From Candidatus Omnitrophota bacterium (GTDB lineage Bacteria > Omnitrophota > Gorgyraeia > Duberdicusellales > 4484-171), in contig JAQVMQ010000002.1 of NCBI GenBank assembly GCA_028703535.1, positions 1 to 36,629 on the forward strand: a stretch of 36,629 nucleotides of DNA. The letters are read 5' to 3'. The translations under genes and the position numbers were made by a program. The notes below the pieces were generated by a model, which was not told where the DNA came from, did no database searches, and was given only the letters and a program-made list of their open reading frames with translations. The first letter of the stretch is position 1. Each line of letters opens with the position of its first letter. Below are positions 1 to 9,285 of the stretch, in pieces.

Positions 1-1
1 A

Positions 2-655
2 TTGTTTGTTGTCAAGACGGAGAAAGATGAATATAAGGCTAAGACTGTCGTTGTTGCTACGGGTAAGAGGTCAAGAGAGCTTGGGGATAAAGGAGAGAAT
101 AAGTTTAAGAATAAAGGTATTACCTATTGTGTTACTTGTGACGGACCGTTGTTCAAAAATAAAGAAGTATGTGTCGTAGGCGGAGGAAACTCTGCGCTTG
201 AGGGTATTATTGAATTGAGAAGATTGGCAAGTAAGGTCTATGTGGTGAATAGCGGATTGGAATTTACCGGGGATAAAGTTTTGATCGATAAAGTATATGG
301 ATTTGATAATGTCCGCATTTATCACGATGCGGCCATAGATGAAGTCTATGGAAGCGAGTATCTCGAGGGGATAAAGATCAGACATAACAATGAAAGTGTT
401 GATATAAAGGTAAAAGGACTTTTTGTTGAGATAGGGCTTGTACCTAATAGCGGTTTTTTGGATATAGTAAAAAAGAATGAGTTTAACGAGATTGTTGTAG
501 ACAAACATAATGGCACCGATATTGCCGGAATTTTTGCTGCCGGGGATGTTACTGATGTCCCGGAAAAACAGATAATAGTTGCTTGTGGCGAGGGTGCGAA
601 AGCCGCATTATCTGTTTTTAAATATTTATTTAGTAATAATAAATTAAGTTATTGA
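2..655 (+). CDS. Thioredoxin reductase / AhpF-like flavoprotein, 3' part (5' end outside window)
   Basis: This is the C-terminal two thirds of a pyridine nucleotide-disulfide reductase; the reading frame is open at the window edge, so the true start lies upstream. Visible residues 43-46 are the redox centre CVTC followed by DG, as in the TrxB/AhpF family. GGGNSA at 60-65 is the nucleotide-binding glycine motif, and the tail has the FAD-binding GIFAAGDV block followed by the QIIVACGEGAKAA helix. The basic HRR-type motif that gives NADPH preference in classical TrxB is absent; in its place is LEFTGDKVL, which resembles the AhpF/NADH-dependent branch. It would pass electrons from a reduced pyridine nucleotide to thioredoxin or a peroxiredoxin in the cytoplasm. 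The family call is secure; the partner and cofactor preference are inferred. Confidence 0.9.
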   Translation: MFVVKTEKDEYKAKTVVVATGKRSRELGDKGENKFKNKGITYCVTCDGPLFKNKEVCVVGGGNSALEGIIELRRLASKVYVVNSGLEFTGDKVLIDKVYGFDNVRIYHDAAIDEVYGSEYLEGIKIRHNNESVDIKVKGLFVEIGLVPNSGFLDIVKKNEFNEIVVDKHNGTDIAGIFAAGDVTDVPEKQIIVACGEGAKAALSVFKYLFSNNKLSY

Positions 656-772
656 ATAAGTTTTTTTGACGGAGATTTTTTTTGATTTTTGATTTTTATA
701 AGTTTTATAAAGGTTTTTTGTGGTTTCGTTGGCTTTGGTTTAGGGTACTTTTATTAAGGTTATTTCTTATGA

Positions 773-801
773 TTGACACCGTGTAGTAAAGGTGCTAAAA
801 T
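773..801 (+). promoter_or_regulatory. Sigma70-type promoter for the DUF4912/GH57 block
   Basis: A consensus -35 TTGACA at 773-778 and a -10 TAAAAT at 796-801 are separated by exactly 17 bases. Transcription would start near 808 and give a leader of about 28 bases before the ATG at 836, with AGGAG at 822-826. It sits at the 5' end of the glucan gene block, after a 180-base gap behind the reductase. The same -10 hexamer recurs in the promoter at 36033-36062. Confidence 0.7.
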
Positions 802-835
802 TATGTCCATTTTATATAATTAGGAGAAGACCAGA

Positions 836-1870
836 ATGTTTAAAAAACTTTTCGGGAAAAAAGTATATTCGGGTAATCAGTCAAAAAAATCTTTTTTATC
901 TAAACTTTTAACTAAATTTTTAAGTTGGCTTAAGAAAACTAAAAAAAACAGCCGAGTTGAATCAAGCTCTAATATCCCACAGGGTTCATTTAATAATATG
1001 CCTTCCCCTGAAGCGGCTAAATTTGATGTTGCAATGCCGACGCCGCAGAACGAAAAATTCTGCCAGACGGCTACGTATACTTTGCCGCACAAATATAATA
1101 GTGATAAGCTGGCGCTTCTTTCGCGCGATCCGTGGTGGCTGTTTTCATATTGGGATATTTCACATGAAAAGATTAATAGCGTTGTTTCGAAGTTGAAGGA
1201 TGACGACAACAATGGATTGCATTGGGTATTGCGCGTTTATGATGTTACCGGAGTTAAAGCCAATGACCCGTTCCATTCAAATAGTTTTTACGATATTGAC
1301 ATAAATTTTGATGCGGGCAGTTGGTATATAAATGTAAATAGACCTGAGCGTGATTGGATAATTGATATAGGTTTTAAGAATTACGCGGGCAAGTTTTTTC
1401 TTGTATTAAGATCCAATCTTATCAAGACGCCGTGTTTCGGAGTGTCGTCTGTCACTGACGAAGAATGGGTTATACCTGATGATGTATATATGCGTCTTTT
1501 TATGGGTGGCGCTTATAATATTGGTTTGAGCTCTGCCCAGATGCGTAAAAAAATAGAACAGGATTACAAAAATCAGTTGTCGTCACATATTTCTTCATGG
1601 GTTACAAGCGGAGGGGTTATACCTTCTCAAAAAGAAAAAGATGATTTTTTTCTTGAGACATGGACCGAAGTTATAGTTTACGGCCGTACGCATGCTGATG
1701 CGCATGTTACTTTAAGCGGTAAGAAAATACAGCTTAGGCCGGACGGTACTTTTTCTGTCCGCTATGCTTTGCCTGAAGGCAAATATAAATATGAGATAGA
1801 GGCGACATCTAAAAATGGTAAACATAAACGCCGTGAAGTTCCGGCCGTTAAGAGATATAAAAAGAAATAG
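836..1870 (+). CDS. DUF4912 domain protein
   Basis: A 344-residue protein whose central part matches DUF4912: RDPWWLFSYWDIS at 97-109 is the signature, with the domain running over roughly residues 85-195. Residues 1-40 are very lysine-rich, and 41-85 look disordered. The C-terminal part (about 270-344) has a short beta-rich segment (TEVIVYGRTHADAHVTLSGK and following) that reads like an immunoglobulin-like fold, ending in a basic tail. AGGAG lies 9 bases before the ATG. The stop is 8 bases before the GH57 branching enzyme, so the two are almost certainly co-transcribed. DUF4912 genes are commonly next to GH57 glucan enzymes, but the biochemical role of the domain is not established; a glucan-binding or scaffold role is only an inference. 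Confidence 0.85.
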   Translation: MFKKLFGKKVYSGNQSKKSFLSKLLTKFLSWLKKTKKNSRVESSSNIPQGSFNNMPSPEAAKFDVAMPTPQNEKFCQTATYTLPHKYNSDKLALLSRDPWWLFSYWDISHEKINSVVSKLKDDDNNGLHWVLRVYDVTGVKANDPFHSNSFYDIDINFDAGSWYINVNRPERDWIIDIGFKNYAGKFFLVLRSNLIKTPCFGVSSVTDEEWVIPDDVYMRLFMGGAYNIGLSSAQMRKKIEQDYKNQLSSHISSWVTSGGVIPSQKEKDDFFLETWTEVIVYGRTHADAHVTLSGKKIQLRPDGTFSVRYALPEGKYKYEIEATSKNGKHKRREVPAVKRYKKK

Positions 1871-1878
1871 AGAAAGTT

Positions 1879-3471
1879 ATGTCTGAAAAAGGTTATTTAT
1901 CTTTGGTTTTGCATGCGCATTTGCCGTTTGTGCGGCATCCTGAGTATGATGATTTTCTTGAAGAACGATGGTTTTTTGAGGCTATGGCAGAAACGTATAT
2001 GCCGATCTTAGAGATGCTTGAGGGGCTGGTTTCTGACAATGTTGACTTCTGTTTTACTATGAATATATCCCCATCGTTGTCTAATATGCTTGCCGATAGA
2101 TTATTGCAGGACAGATATGACAGATATCTTAAAAATATGGTTGAATTATGTGAAAAAGAGCTTGATCGTACAAGATTTGATGCACGATTTAATGCTGTGG
2201 CAAAGATGTATTATGATAGGTTTACGACTTTTAGACATAAATTTAATAGTATATATAACAGAAATCTTATCGCGCAGTTTAAGAAATTTCAGGATTTGGG
2301 GGTCTTGGAGATTATTACTTGCGGTGCGACACATGGCTTTCTCCCATTACTTGGCCCTATAAATCCTAAAGCGGCTAGGGCACAAATACATGTAGGTGCG
2401 GAGTCGTATCGGAAATTTTTTGGCCGGAATCCGGTTGGCATATGGCTTCCTGAATGTGGATATTATGACGGAGTAGCCAAATATTTAAAAGAAGAAGGTA
2501 TCAGATATTTTCTTTTGGAAACACACGGTGTTTCTTTTTCACGGCCGAGGCCTAAGTATGGTATATATTCCGGATATTATACACGCGAGCATGTAGCTGT
2601 TTTTGGGCGTGATATGGAATCTTCTAAGAGCGTATGGTCGTCGGTTGAAGGCTATCCAGGTGATTACAACTATCGTGAATATTATAGGGATGTCGGGTTT
2701 GATCTTGAGTATGATTATATTAAACCTTACATATCTTCGTGCGGGACTCGTATATTTACAGGTATAAAATATTATAAGATTACAGGTACGGGTACGCATA
2801 AGGAACCGTACGATCAAGTCGCGGCGACACGTAAAGCTGCCGACCATGCGGGTAATTTTATGTTTAATCGTACTAAGCAGATAGAGCATATAGCGGGATA
2901 TATGGATAGAAAGCCTATTGTAATAGCCCCTTATGATGCTGAACTTTACGGGCATTGGTGGTTTGAAGGTGTGCAGTGGCTGAATTATCTTATACGTAAA
3001 TCATGTTATGATCAAAATGTATATAAATTAACTACACCATCAAGATATTTAAATGAGTATCCGAGGAACCAGGTTATTTCTCCGTCACCGTCAAGTTGGG
3101 GATATAAAGGGTATTATGAATTTTGGCTTAATGGTGATAACGATTGGATCTATAAACATTTACACAATGCGCAAAGTAAGATGGAATCTTTTTATGAAAG
3201 ATATGGCGTATACGGTGGGATGAAGACGCGCATTCTTAACCAGATGTCCAGAGAGTTATTGTTGGCTCAATCAAGTGATTGGCCGTTTATTATGAAGACG
3301 GGGACTTTTACTGAATATGCCAAGAAAAGGCTTATAACACACCTAGAAAGATTTCATTCGTTAGCTGATTTTCTTGAGAAAGATTTTGTTAATATTGAAT
3401 TGCTTGAAGATATAGAAAGCAAGGATAATATTTTCCCAGAACTTACCACAATGATGTATCAATCTAAATAG
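1879..3471 (+). CDS. GH57 1,4-alpha-glucan branching enzyme
   Basis: A 530-residue GH57 enzyme with the usual length and architecture of GH57 branching enzymes (catalytic barrel, then a helical DUF1957-type C-terminal domain). LVLHAHLPFVRHPEYDDFLE at the N-terminus is the family's first conserved region. The catalytic nucleophile is E192 in GIWLPECGYY and the acid/base is D353 in YDAELYGHWW, close to their positions in characterised archaeal and Thermus enzymes. It would create alpha-1,6 branches in glycogen in the cytoplasm. It follows the DUF4912 gene by 8 bases and is followed by a second GH57 enzyme of a different subfamily, giving a glycogen-building and remodelling pair. The ATG at 1879 is preceded by a purine-rich GAGAAAG. 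Confidence 0.92.
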   Translation: MSEKGYLSLVLHAHLPFVRHPEYDDFLEERWFFEAMAETYMPILEMLEGLVSDNVDFCFTMNISPSLSNMLADRLLQDRYDRYLKNMVELCEKELDRTRFDARFNAVAKMYYDRFTTFRHKFNSIYNRNLIAQFKKFQDLGVLEIITCGATHGFLPLLGPINPKAARAQIHVGAESYRKFFGRNPVGIWLPECGYYDGVAKYLKEEGIRYFLLETHGVSFSRPRPKYGIYSGYYTREHVAVFGRDMESSKSVWSSVEGYPGDYNYREYYRDVGFDLEYDYIKPYISSCGTRIFTGIKYYKITGTGTHKEPYDQVAATRKAADHAGNFMFNRTKQIEHIAGYMDRKPIVIAPYDAELYGHWWFEGVQWLNYLIRKSCYDQNVYKLTTPSRYLNEYPRNQVISPSPSSWGYKGYYEFWLNGDNDWIYKHLHNAQSKMESFYERYGVYGGMKTRILNQMSRELLLAQSSDWPFIMKTGTFTEYAKKRLITHLERFHSLADFLEKDFVNIELLEDIESKDNIFPELTTMMYQSK

Positions 3472-3532
3472 AAATAGCTACGCCTTATATGCTTTTTATT
3501 ATTAGTCTATTGCCAATGGTTGATAGCTATTT
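3472..3532 (+). terminator. Possible terminator hairpin after branching enzyme
   Basis: AAATAGCTA at 3472-3480 begins one base after the branching-enzyme stop codon and is perfectly complementary to TAGCTATTT at 3524-3532; a T-rich run (TTTATTTTTG) follows. The 43-base loop is long, so the call is tentative. The next gene is about 145 bases further on. Confidence 0.35.
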
Positions 3533-3677
3533 TTATTTTTGTTTCATCTGAGTAGATTATTATAAATAAGATTCAATAAAATGACAGGGAAACAATTTTT
3601 GGTAATGCCTAATGGCTAAATAAATGTTGTTATAGCAAAAAAAAATAGTAGAATGGTTGCGTTGGGAAGGTAAAAAA

Positions 3678-5708
3678 ATGGGTAAAGTATATTTTATTTT
3701 TGGTGTCCACAACCATCAGCCTGTCGGCAATTTTGACCATGTGTTTAAATATGCTTATGACAGGACGTACTATCCTTTTCTAAAAATAATCGAAAAATTT
3801 CCTAAAATAAAATTTTGTCTGCATAATTCCGGGCCTTTATGTGATTGGATAATGGACAACGAGCCTGAATATGTGGAGATAGTTAAGAAGTTGGTCGAGA
3901 GAGGGCAGGTTGAAATTATAAGCGGTGGATATTATGAGCCGATATTGCCGCTAATTTCGGATAAGGATAAGAACGCGCAGATATCTAAGATGAACGATTT
4001 CATTAAAACACAGTTTGATAGTGTGCCTAAAGGGATATGGATAGCTGAGCGTGTATGGGAGCAATACTTGGCAGGTGTAATTAACCGTAATAATCTTGAA
4101 TATACGTTTTTGGATGATGCTCATTTTAGGTTTGCGGGGTATAGCGAAGATGAATTTTTTAATTATTATCTTACCGAAGATGCAGGCAGTGCTGTTAAGA
4201 TCTTTCCTATAAGCAAAACGTTGCGGTATAAAATACCTTTTGCTAAAGCATATGAATCTATAGAAATTCTAAAGAGTTTTAAACGGCCTGATCAAGATAT
4301 TTTGGTAACGTTATTTGATGACGGCGAAAAATTCGGGTTATGGCCTAATACGTACGAATGGGTCTATGAGAAAAAATGGCTTGAAGATTTTCTAAAACGT
4401 TTATCCGATTGTTCTGATATTGAAACTATATTGCCCAAAGATGCTAAAGACAAGTTTAAATCGGAAGGGATAATATATTTTCAATCTTCATCTTATCAAG
4501 AGATGACAGAATGGGTGCTTGAGCCGGGAGTTTTTAAACAATATATTGATACTAAGAACTTTTTAATGTCGCATGGCATGGGGTATCAGGCTGAAAATTT
4601 GGTTAAAGGCGGGGTGTTTAGAAATTTTTATCGTAAATATAAACGTCTTAATTATATGCATAAGCGTATGTTAGATTTGAGTAAAGAATTAGCTGAAAAA
4701 TGCGATCCGGTTAGAGATAAGAATATTTTGGATTTTTGCTATAAAGCTCAAACTAATTGTGGGTATTGGCATGGAGTCTTTGGAGGGTTTTATTTATCGC
4801 ATATACGCAGTGCTGTTTATGAAAATCTTATAAAAGCTGAGAATTTGTTCGATGAAAAGTATAAAAAAACTGAATCGGTTGATATTAAGGATATAGATTT
4901 AGATGGGTTAGATGAAGTTATTGTTAAAAATAATGCTATGCGGGTGTGCACATCCGCCAGGGGAGGAACTATACTTGAGCTTAGTCTCCGTCATCCGGAG
5001 ATGAATCTGGTCAATACTATAACAAGGCAGCGGGAATCTTACCATGATAAGATAAAAGATGATGTGAGCTCACATGACGAGCATGCTTCCATCCATGATA
5101 TAGTTATTCAGAAAGAGAAAGGTTTGGATAAATATCTTATTTATGATAATCATGAACGTGTTTGTGCTGTTGATAATTTTTTAAAAAAAGACTTGGATGT
5201 TCAGATGTATAATAGACAGGATGGAGTATACCCTTTAAGTAATTATATTTATGATTTTTCAGTTAACAAAGGTAAAGGTAAGACTGAGATCGAATATGCG
5301 CTTAAAGATTCTTTTGATAAAAAGATAACGATATGCAAGAATAAAGGTGTAACTTTAGATTATGTTTTTAAAAAAATAGATGTTTTTGAGCGCGAAAACT
5401 TTGGTGTAGAATTTAATTTGTCATTTCTGTCTTTGAAAGATGTTTTTTATTGTAAGGCTGATTCACGGACTGTTTTGGAAAAGCCCATGTTTTTAAAAGA
5501 TATTGACAACGTTCATTTAGAGGATTTGCATGCCGGATTGATATGCCGTTTTGATTTTTCGGGCGGAGATGTTATTATGATGCCTGTATATACAGTTACG
5601 TCTTCGGAGTCAGGGTTTGAGCGGTCGTATCAGCAGGTGGCGGTTATGTTTGTTAAGAAAGATAGTAACGCGCATTTTAATATTAATTTAAATATATCTC
5701 AAAGGTAA
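3678..5708 (+). CDS. GH57 4-alpha-glucanotransferase / alpha-amylase type enzyme
   Basis: A 676-residue member of the GH57 4-alpha-glucanotransferase/alpha-amylase subfamily (catalytic domain followed by DUF1925- and DUF1926-type beta domains). GVHNHQPVGNFDHVF is the first conserved region. The nucleophile is E124 in GIWIAERVWE, and the second catalytic acid is in the DDGEKFG motif (D214/D215). It would transfer or cleave alpha-1,4-glucan segments. The start is taken at ATG 3678, because GGGAAGG at 3664-3670 lies 7 bases upstream; an in-frame TTG at 3657 would add seven residues not seen in the family. A 206-base gap separates it from the branching enzyme, so it may have its own promoter. Which reaction dominates cannot be read from sequence. 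Confidence 0.9.
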   Translation: MGKVYFIFGVHNHQPVGNFDHVFKYAYDRTYYPFLKIIEKFPKIKFCLHNSGPLCDWIMDNEPEYVEIVKKLVERGQVEIISGGYYEPILPLISDKDKNAQISKMNDFIKTQFDSVPKGIWIAERVWEQYLAGVINRNNLEYTFLDDAHFRFAGYSEDEFFNYYLTEDAGSAVKIFPISKTLRYKIPFAKAYESIEILKSFKRPDQDILVTLFDDGEKFGLWPNTYEWVYEKKWLEDFLKRLSDCSDIETILPKDAKDKFKSEGIIYFQSSSYQEMTEWVLEPGVFKQYIDTKNFLMSHGMGYQAENLVKGGVFRNFYRKYKRLNYMHKRMLDLSKELAEKCDPVRDKNILDFCYKAQTNCGYWHGVFGGFYLSHIRSAVYENLIKAENLFDEKYKKTESVDIKDIDLDGLDEVIVKNNAMRVCTSARGGTILELSLRHPEMNLVNTITRQRESYHDKIKDDVSSHDEHASIHDIVIQKEKGLDKYLIYDNHERVCAVDNFLKKDLDVQMYNRQDGVYPLSNYIYDFSVNKGKGKTEIEYALKDSFDKKITICKNKGVTLDYVFKKIDVFERENFGVEFNLSFLSLKDVFYCKADSRTVLEKPMFLKDIDNVHLEDLHAGLICRFDFSGGDVIMMPVYTVTSSESGFERSYQQVAVMFVKKDSNAHFNINLNISQR

Positions 5709-5735
5709 TATTATTGTTTTAAAGGGGAGGGGATT

Positions 5736-6038
5736 ATGGCGGTGAAGAAAACAGTAAAAAAGGCAAAATCTAAAGTAGCTGATAAGGCTAAACCAAAGAC
5801 TGCAGGAAAAGCAAATTCTTGTAAGACTAAGACATCTTCTGATAAAAAATGTTTGTCGGGTTGTGCGGCTTCTGCGGCTAAGAAAACAAGGAAGATCTCA
5901 CTTACTCCGGAGAATGTGCAGAAATATATAAGCGAAAGAGCTTACTATATTTGGGAAGAGTGGGGCTGTCCTGATGGTGCGCATGAAGCCAGTTGGGCTC
6001 AGGCTGAGAAAGAATTTCATGATAAATTTGCTGTCTAA
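5736..6038 (+). CDS. Small DUF2934 protein with histone-H1-like basic tail
   Basis: A 100-residue protein in two parts. Residues 1-55 are Lys/Ala/Thr-rich with repeated KKA, KAK and KPK units and resemble the tails of bacterial histone H1-like proteins. Residues 60-98 contain the DUF2934 pattern (IS.RAYYIWE..G.P.G...W..AE.E). Two cysteines (KKCLSGCA) sit in the tail. AAAGGGGAGGGG directly before the ATG is an unusually strong ribosome binding site, suggesting high expression. DUF2934 has no known biochemical function; the tail suggests nucleic-acid or polyanion binding. It lies between a GH57 and a GH1 gene but need not be functionally linked. Confidence 0.8.
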   Translation: MAVKKTVKKAKSKVADKAKPKTAGKANSCKTKTSSDKKCLSGCAASAAKKTRKISLTPENVQKYISERAYYIWEEWGCPDGAHEASWAQAEKEFHDKFAV

Positions 6039-6165
6039 GTATCGGTTTGTTTGAGCGCGCATTGCCGCAGTTTAATTGTAAATTCCGGGTTATTGTTATT
6101 AGAGTGACATAGCCTGCTTGATCATTAATATATTTTTCGTTGACTAGAGGTATTTGGCCAGCTTT

Positions 6166-7380
6166 ATGGAAGTGAATTTTACAAAAAATTTTTTGTGGGG
6201 TGCGGCGACATCGGCATATCAATATGAAGGTGGGAATTTCAATACTGATTGGGCACAATGGGAAAAAGAAAATATATTAGATGAGTGCGGGTGGGCGTGC
6301 AACCATTATGAGACCTTTCGTCATGATTTTGATCTTGCCAAAAAATTGAATCTTAATTCTCTTCGTATATCTATTGAATGGGCACGAATATGCCCTGAAC
6401 GTGAAAAAATAAATTTCGGTGAAATAAAACATTACAAATGTGTGATTAAAGAGCTTCGTAAACGCGGGCTTGAGCCGATTGTGACTTTACATCATTTTAC
6501 TAATCCAGTCTGGTTTTCTCGTTCCGGTGGGTGGCTTAATAAAAAAAATATTGATAAGTTTGTCGAATATGCGTTGCTTATGGTGCGTGAGCTTAATGCC
6601 GATGTTACGTGGTGGATAGTCTTTAATGAGCCAATGGTTTTTCTTTATAATGGTTTTATTGAAGGAATATGGCCGCCTGGTATTAAATCTTTGAAAAGTG
6701 CCAATAAAGCTCTGGATAATGTGTTGGCAGCTTATAAAATTATTTATAATGAGATAAAAAATATTTATAGAAAGATACATAAAAACTCGATGGTTTCAGT
6801 TGCTAAACATATGGTGATATTTAAACCGTGCGAAAGGGGTGTTAAATGGCTTAATGCTGTTTCGGCAGGTTTGAGAGATAAATTATTTAATTATTATTTT
6901 TTAGATAAAATAATAGAAGATAATTGTTTGGATTATGTAGCGATTAATTATTACAGGCAGCAGTTTATAACGTTTAAAGGTTTTTTAGGAGCTGAGTGCG
7001 AGGGGGGCAAGCATCATATGGTACGCAAGAATGCTATGGGGTGGTATGTTTATCCGCATGGCTTGTATGAAATAATTTCCGAGATTAAACGCTATAATCT
7101 TCCGATAATGATAACCGAGAACGGTACTGCGGAAGAGGACCAGCAATATTATATCGAGACGTTGTTAGAACATATGCGTGCCTTGGCAATGGCAGTTTCT
7201 GAGGGGGCGGATGTAAGAGGCTATATGTATTGGTCTTTACTGGATAATTTTGAGTGGGATAAAGGGTTTTCTAAAAGATTTGGGCTTATAAAAGTGAATT
7301 ATAATGATATGAAACGCACTATACGTGAGTCAGGTAAGATTTATTCTTCAATTTGTGCGGATAATAAAATATGCTTGTAA
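6166..7380 (+). CDS. GH1 family beta-glycosidase
   Basis: A 404-residue GH1 (beta-glucosidase family) enzyme. NFLWGAATSAYQYEGG is the family N-terminal signature; the acid/base is E155 in VFNEP and the nucleophile is E318 in ITENG, with WSLLDNFEW near the C-terminus. Slightly shorter than the usual 440-460 residues, with the loss mainly between the two catalytic motifs. It would hydrolyse beta-linked glucosides or related sugars, probably in the cytoplasm as there is no signal peptide. ATG 6166 is chosen because it gives the standard GH1 N-terminus; an in-frame TTG at 6154 is closer to an AGAGG at 6146-6150, so the start is not certain. The 3' end overlaps the patatin gene by 10 bases, implying co-transcription. 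Confidence 0.9.
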   Translation: MEVNFTKNFLWGAATSAYQYEGGNFNTDWAQWEKENILDECGWACNHYETFRHDFDLAKKLNLNSLRISIEWARICPEREKINFGEIKHYKCVIKELRKRGLEPIVTLHHFTNPVWFSRSGGWLNKKNIDKFVEYALLMVRELNADVTWWIVFNEPMVFLYNGFIEGIWPPGIKSLKSANKALDNVLAAYKIIYNEIKNIYRKIHKNSMVSVAKHMVIFKPCERGVKWLNAVSAGLRDKLFNYYFLDKIIEDNCLDYVAINYYRQQFITFKGFLGAECEGGKHHMVRKNAMGWYVYPHGLYEIISEIKRYNLPIMITENGTAEEDQQYYIETLLEHMRALAMAVSEGADVRGYMYWSLLDNFEWDKGFSKRFGLIKVNYNDMKRTIRESGKIYSSICADNKICL

Positions 7381-9233
7381 AGGAAATCGCTAATAGACTT
7401 AAAACAGTTGTCCCGTTCTGTTCTTTTAAAAGAAGACAGTTGATGTCTTTTGCCGCCATAAGTGAGGTTAAGGATTATTCTACAGGTGAAACGGTTTATT
7501 CTGAAGGTGATAAGCCTGATTATTTTTATCTTATACTGAAAGGACGCGCAGTTGCTGTTACTAATATTGACGGGCAGGAGAAGCAAATCGAATGTATTAA
7601 GCGCGGTGTGGCGTTTGGTATAATCTCTGTTCTTACGGATGATGTGCATTCAGTGACGATAAAGACAATTGAAGATTCGCTGATATTGCGGGTTGAAAAG
7701 GCGCTGTTTAAGGATTTTATAAGGAAATACCCCGAAATATTACTTGCTTTCACTAAGATACTTTCAAGTCGTGTAAAAAAACGCAGTCATCCTAAAGAGA
7801 TATTTCAAAGTACTAGAGTCGGTATCTGTGACTTTTCTGATAGCGGTAGTTATGCTTTTGATTTGTCAGCTAAACTTAAAAAAAATACCGGGCGGAAAGT
7901 TATATATGTCGAATTTTTTACGGATAGCTGTGGCGAAAATAATAAAAATATACAGGGTGTCAGAGTGTTGGCACTTTCGGATTTTTTAGATGAGGAATGG
8001 AGAAATTGGCTAAAATCCGAGGAAGTTGATTTGTTAAGAGTACGGATAGACAGTGAAAGAAATTTTGCGGCGCTATTTAACTCATTATCTGAAAGCTATC
8101 ATTATATAGTAACCACAGTTGAGCCTGAGGTATGTGAAAAGTATGCTTCTTCTTTAGGGAAGTTTATGCATTATATACATTTTTTTCTACCGTTGGATAA
8201 GAAAACTGTATATGACAATATGCGAAGCATGAATAAAGTCAAGGTAACGCTTAGGTCCAGAGTGGACAAGGTCAAAATGATAGTTTCTGACTGTGGTAAA
8301 GCTAATATAAGGGTTACCGAGCGGCGTAAAAACATCCCTTTTCCGGTAAGGATAATGCTGCCGGCAGAAAAAAATTCAAATTATTGGCGGGCAATAGACG
8401 CATTATGCCGTGAAATAAGTAATTTATCTATAGGTGTAGCGTTGGGCAGTGGCGCTGCGTACGGGTATTCTCATATAGGCGTAATAAAAGAGCTTGATGC
8501 TCAGGGTGTAGCTGTTGATCTTATATCAGGGACAAGCATGGGCGCGTTAATTGCCGCACTTTGGGCGGCTGGATATCCTTTGGAAAAAATCAGAGAATGT
8601 GCTATTGAGTTCGGTGCTGTTATAAGTAAATATCCGTTATGGCAATTGGCTATTCCTTTTAAAGGGATATTAAAAGCGCATCGATTAGAGAAGCTTCTTA
8701 AGAATATTTTTGGCGAACTTACATTTTATGAATTAAAGTATCCGCTTAGAGTAGTTGCTTTTAATTTTTTAAAACGGGAGATACGGATTTTTGATAGCGG
8801 GCTTGTATATAAGGCCGTAGCCGCAAGTTGTGCTATGCCAGCTATTTTTGAGCCTATAAAAATTGATGGACAAATGTTTTTTGATGGTGGGATACTAAGC
8901 CCTTTACCGATATATCCGCTTATTGAGGCCGGTATAAACAGAATTATAGCGGTTAATATAACGCCATCACGAGAAGAAATGTCTAAAGAGTATAAACGCA
9001 GAAGAAAATTATCTATTTTTGATTTTATTTTTGGCAGCATAGAAACAATGCAGCAGGAGTTTATCAATCATGAATTACGTATGGCAGATATAATTATTCA
9101 TCCTGATCTTAGCGGGCTTGGCTGGATGGAATTTAATAAGGCCGATGAGTTTATTTTGCGTGGCGAGAAGGCAATAAGAAAACAGATAGCCGGTATAAAA
9201 AGTACATGTACTACTGGGAGTATGCAAGTATGA
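7371..9233 (+). CDS. Cyclic-nucleotide-binding patatin-like phospholipase
   Basis: A 620-residue protein of the NTE/RssA-like patatin class. Residues about 15-135 are a cNMP-binding (CAP-effector) domain (YFYLILKGRA... IIS.L..D...). Residues about 354-560 are a patatin domain: oxyanion glycines GSGAAYG at 359-365, nucleophile S389 in GTSMG, and D505 in FFDGG, forming the Ser-Asp dyad. Between them (about 148-320) is an extra alpha/beta domain that resembles a degenerate MinD-type fold without a Walker A lysine. It would hydrolyse phospholipids or lysophospholipids at the inner membrane, perhaps gated by a nucleotide ligand. The 10-base overlap with the GH1 gene suggests translational coupling. 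Confidence 0.88.
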   Translation: MLVKEIANRLKTVVPFCSFKRRQLMSFAAISEVKDYSTGETVYSEGDKPDYFYLILKGRAVAVTNIDGQEKQIECIKRGVAFGIISVLTDDVHSVTIKTIEDSLILRVEKALFKDFIRKYPEILLAFTKILSSRVKKRSHPKEIFQSTRVGICDFSDSGSYAFDLSAKLKKNTGRKVIYVEFFTDSCGENNKNIQGVRVLALSDFLDEEWRNWLKSEEVDLLRVRIDSERNFAALFNSLSESYHYIVTTVEPEVCEKYASSLGKFMHYIHFFLPLDKKTVYDNMRSMNKVKVTLRSRVDKVKMIVSDCGKANIRVTERRKNIPFPVRIMLPAEKNSNYWRAIDALCREISNLSIGVALGSGAAYGYSHIGVIKELDAQGVAVDLISGTSMGALIAALWAAGYPLEKIRECAIEFGAVISKYPLWQLAIPFKGILKAHRLEKLLKNIFGELTFYELKYPLRVVAFNFLKREIRIFDSGLVYKAVAASCAMPAIFEPIKIDGQMFFDGGILSPLPIYPLIEAGINRIIAVNITPSREEMSKEYKRRRKLSIFDFIFGSIETMQQEFINHELRMADIIIHPDLSGLGWMEFNKADEFILRGEKAIRKQIAGIKSTCTTGSMQV

Positions 9234-9285
9234 CCCATAAAAAGCTGATAATTAATATCCTATAGTTAGCTTTACTTGTTATGTT

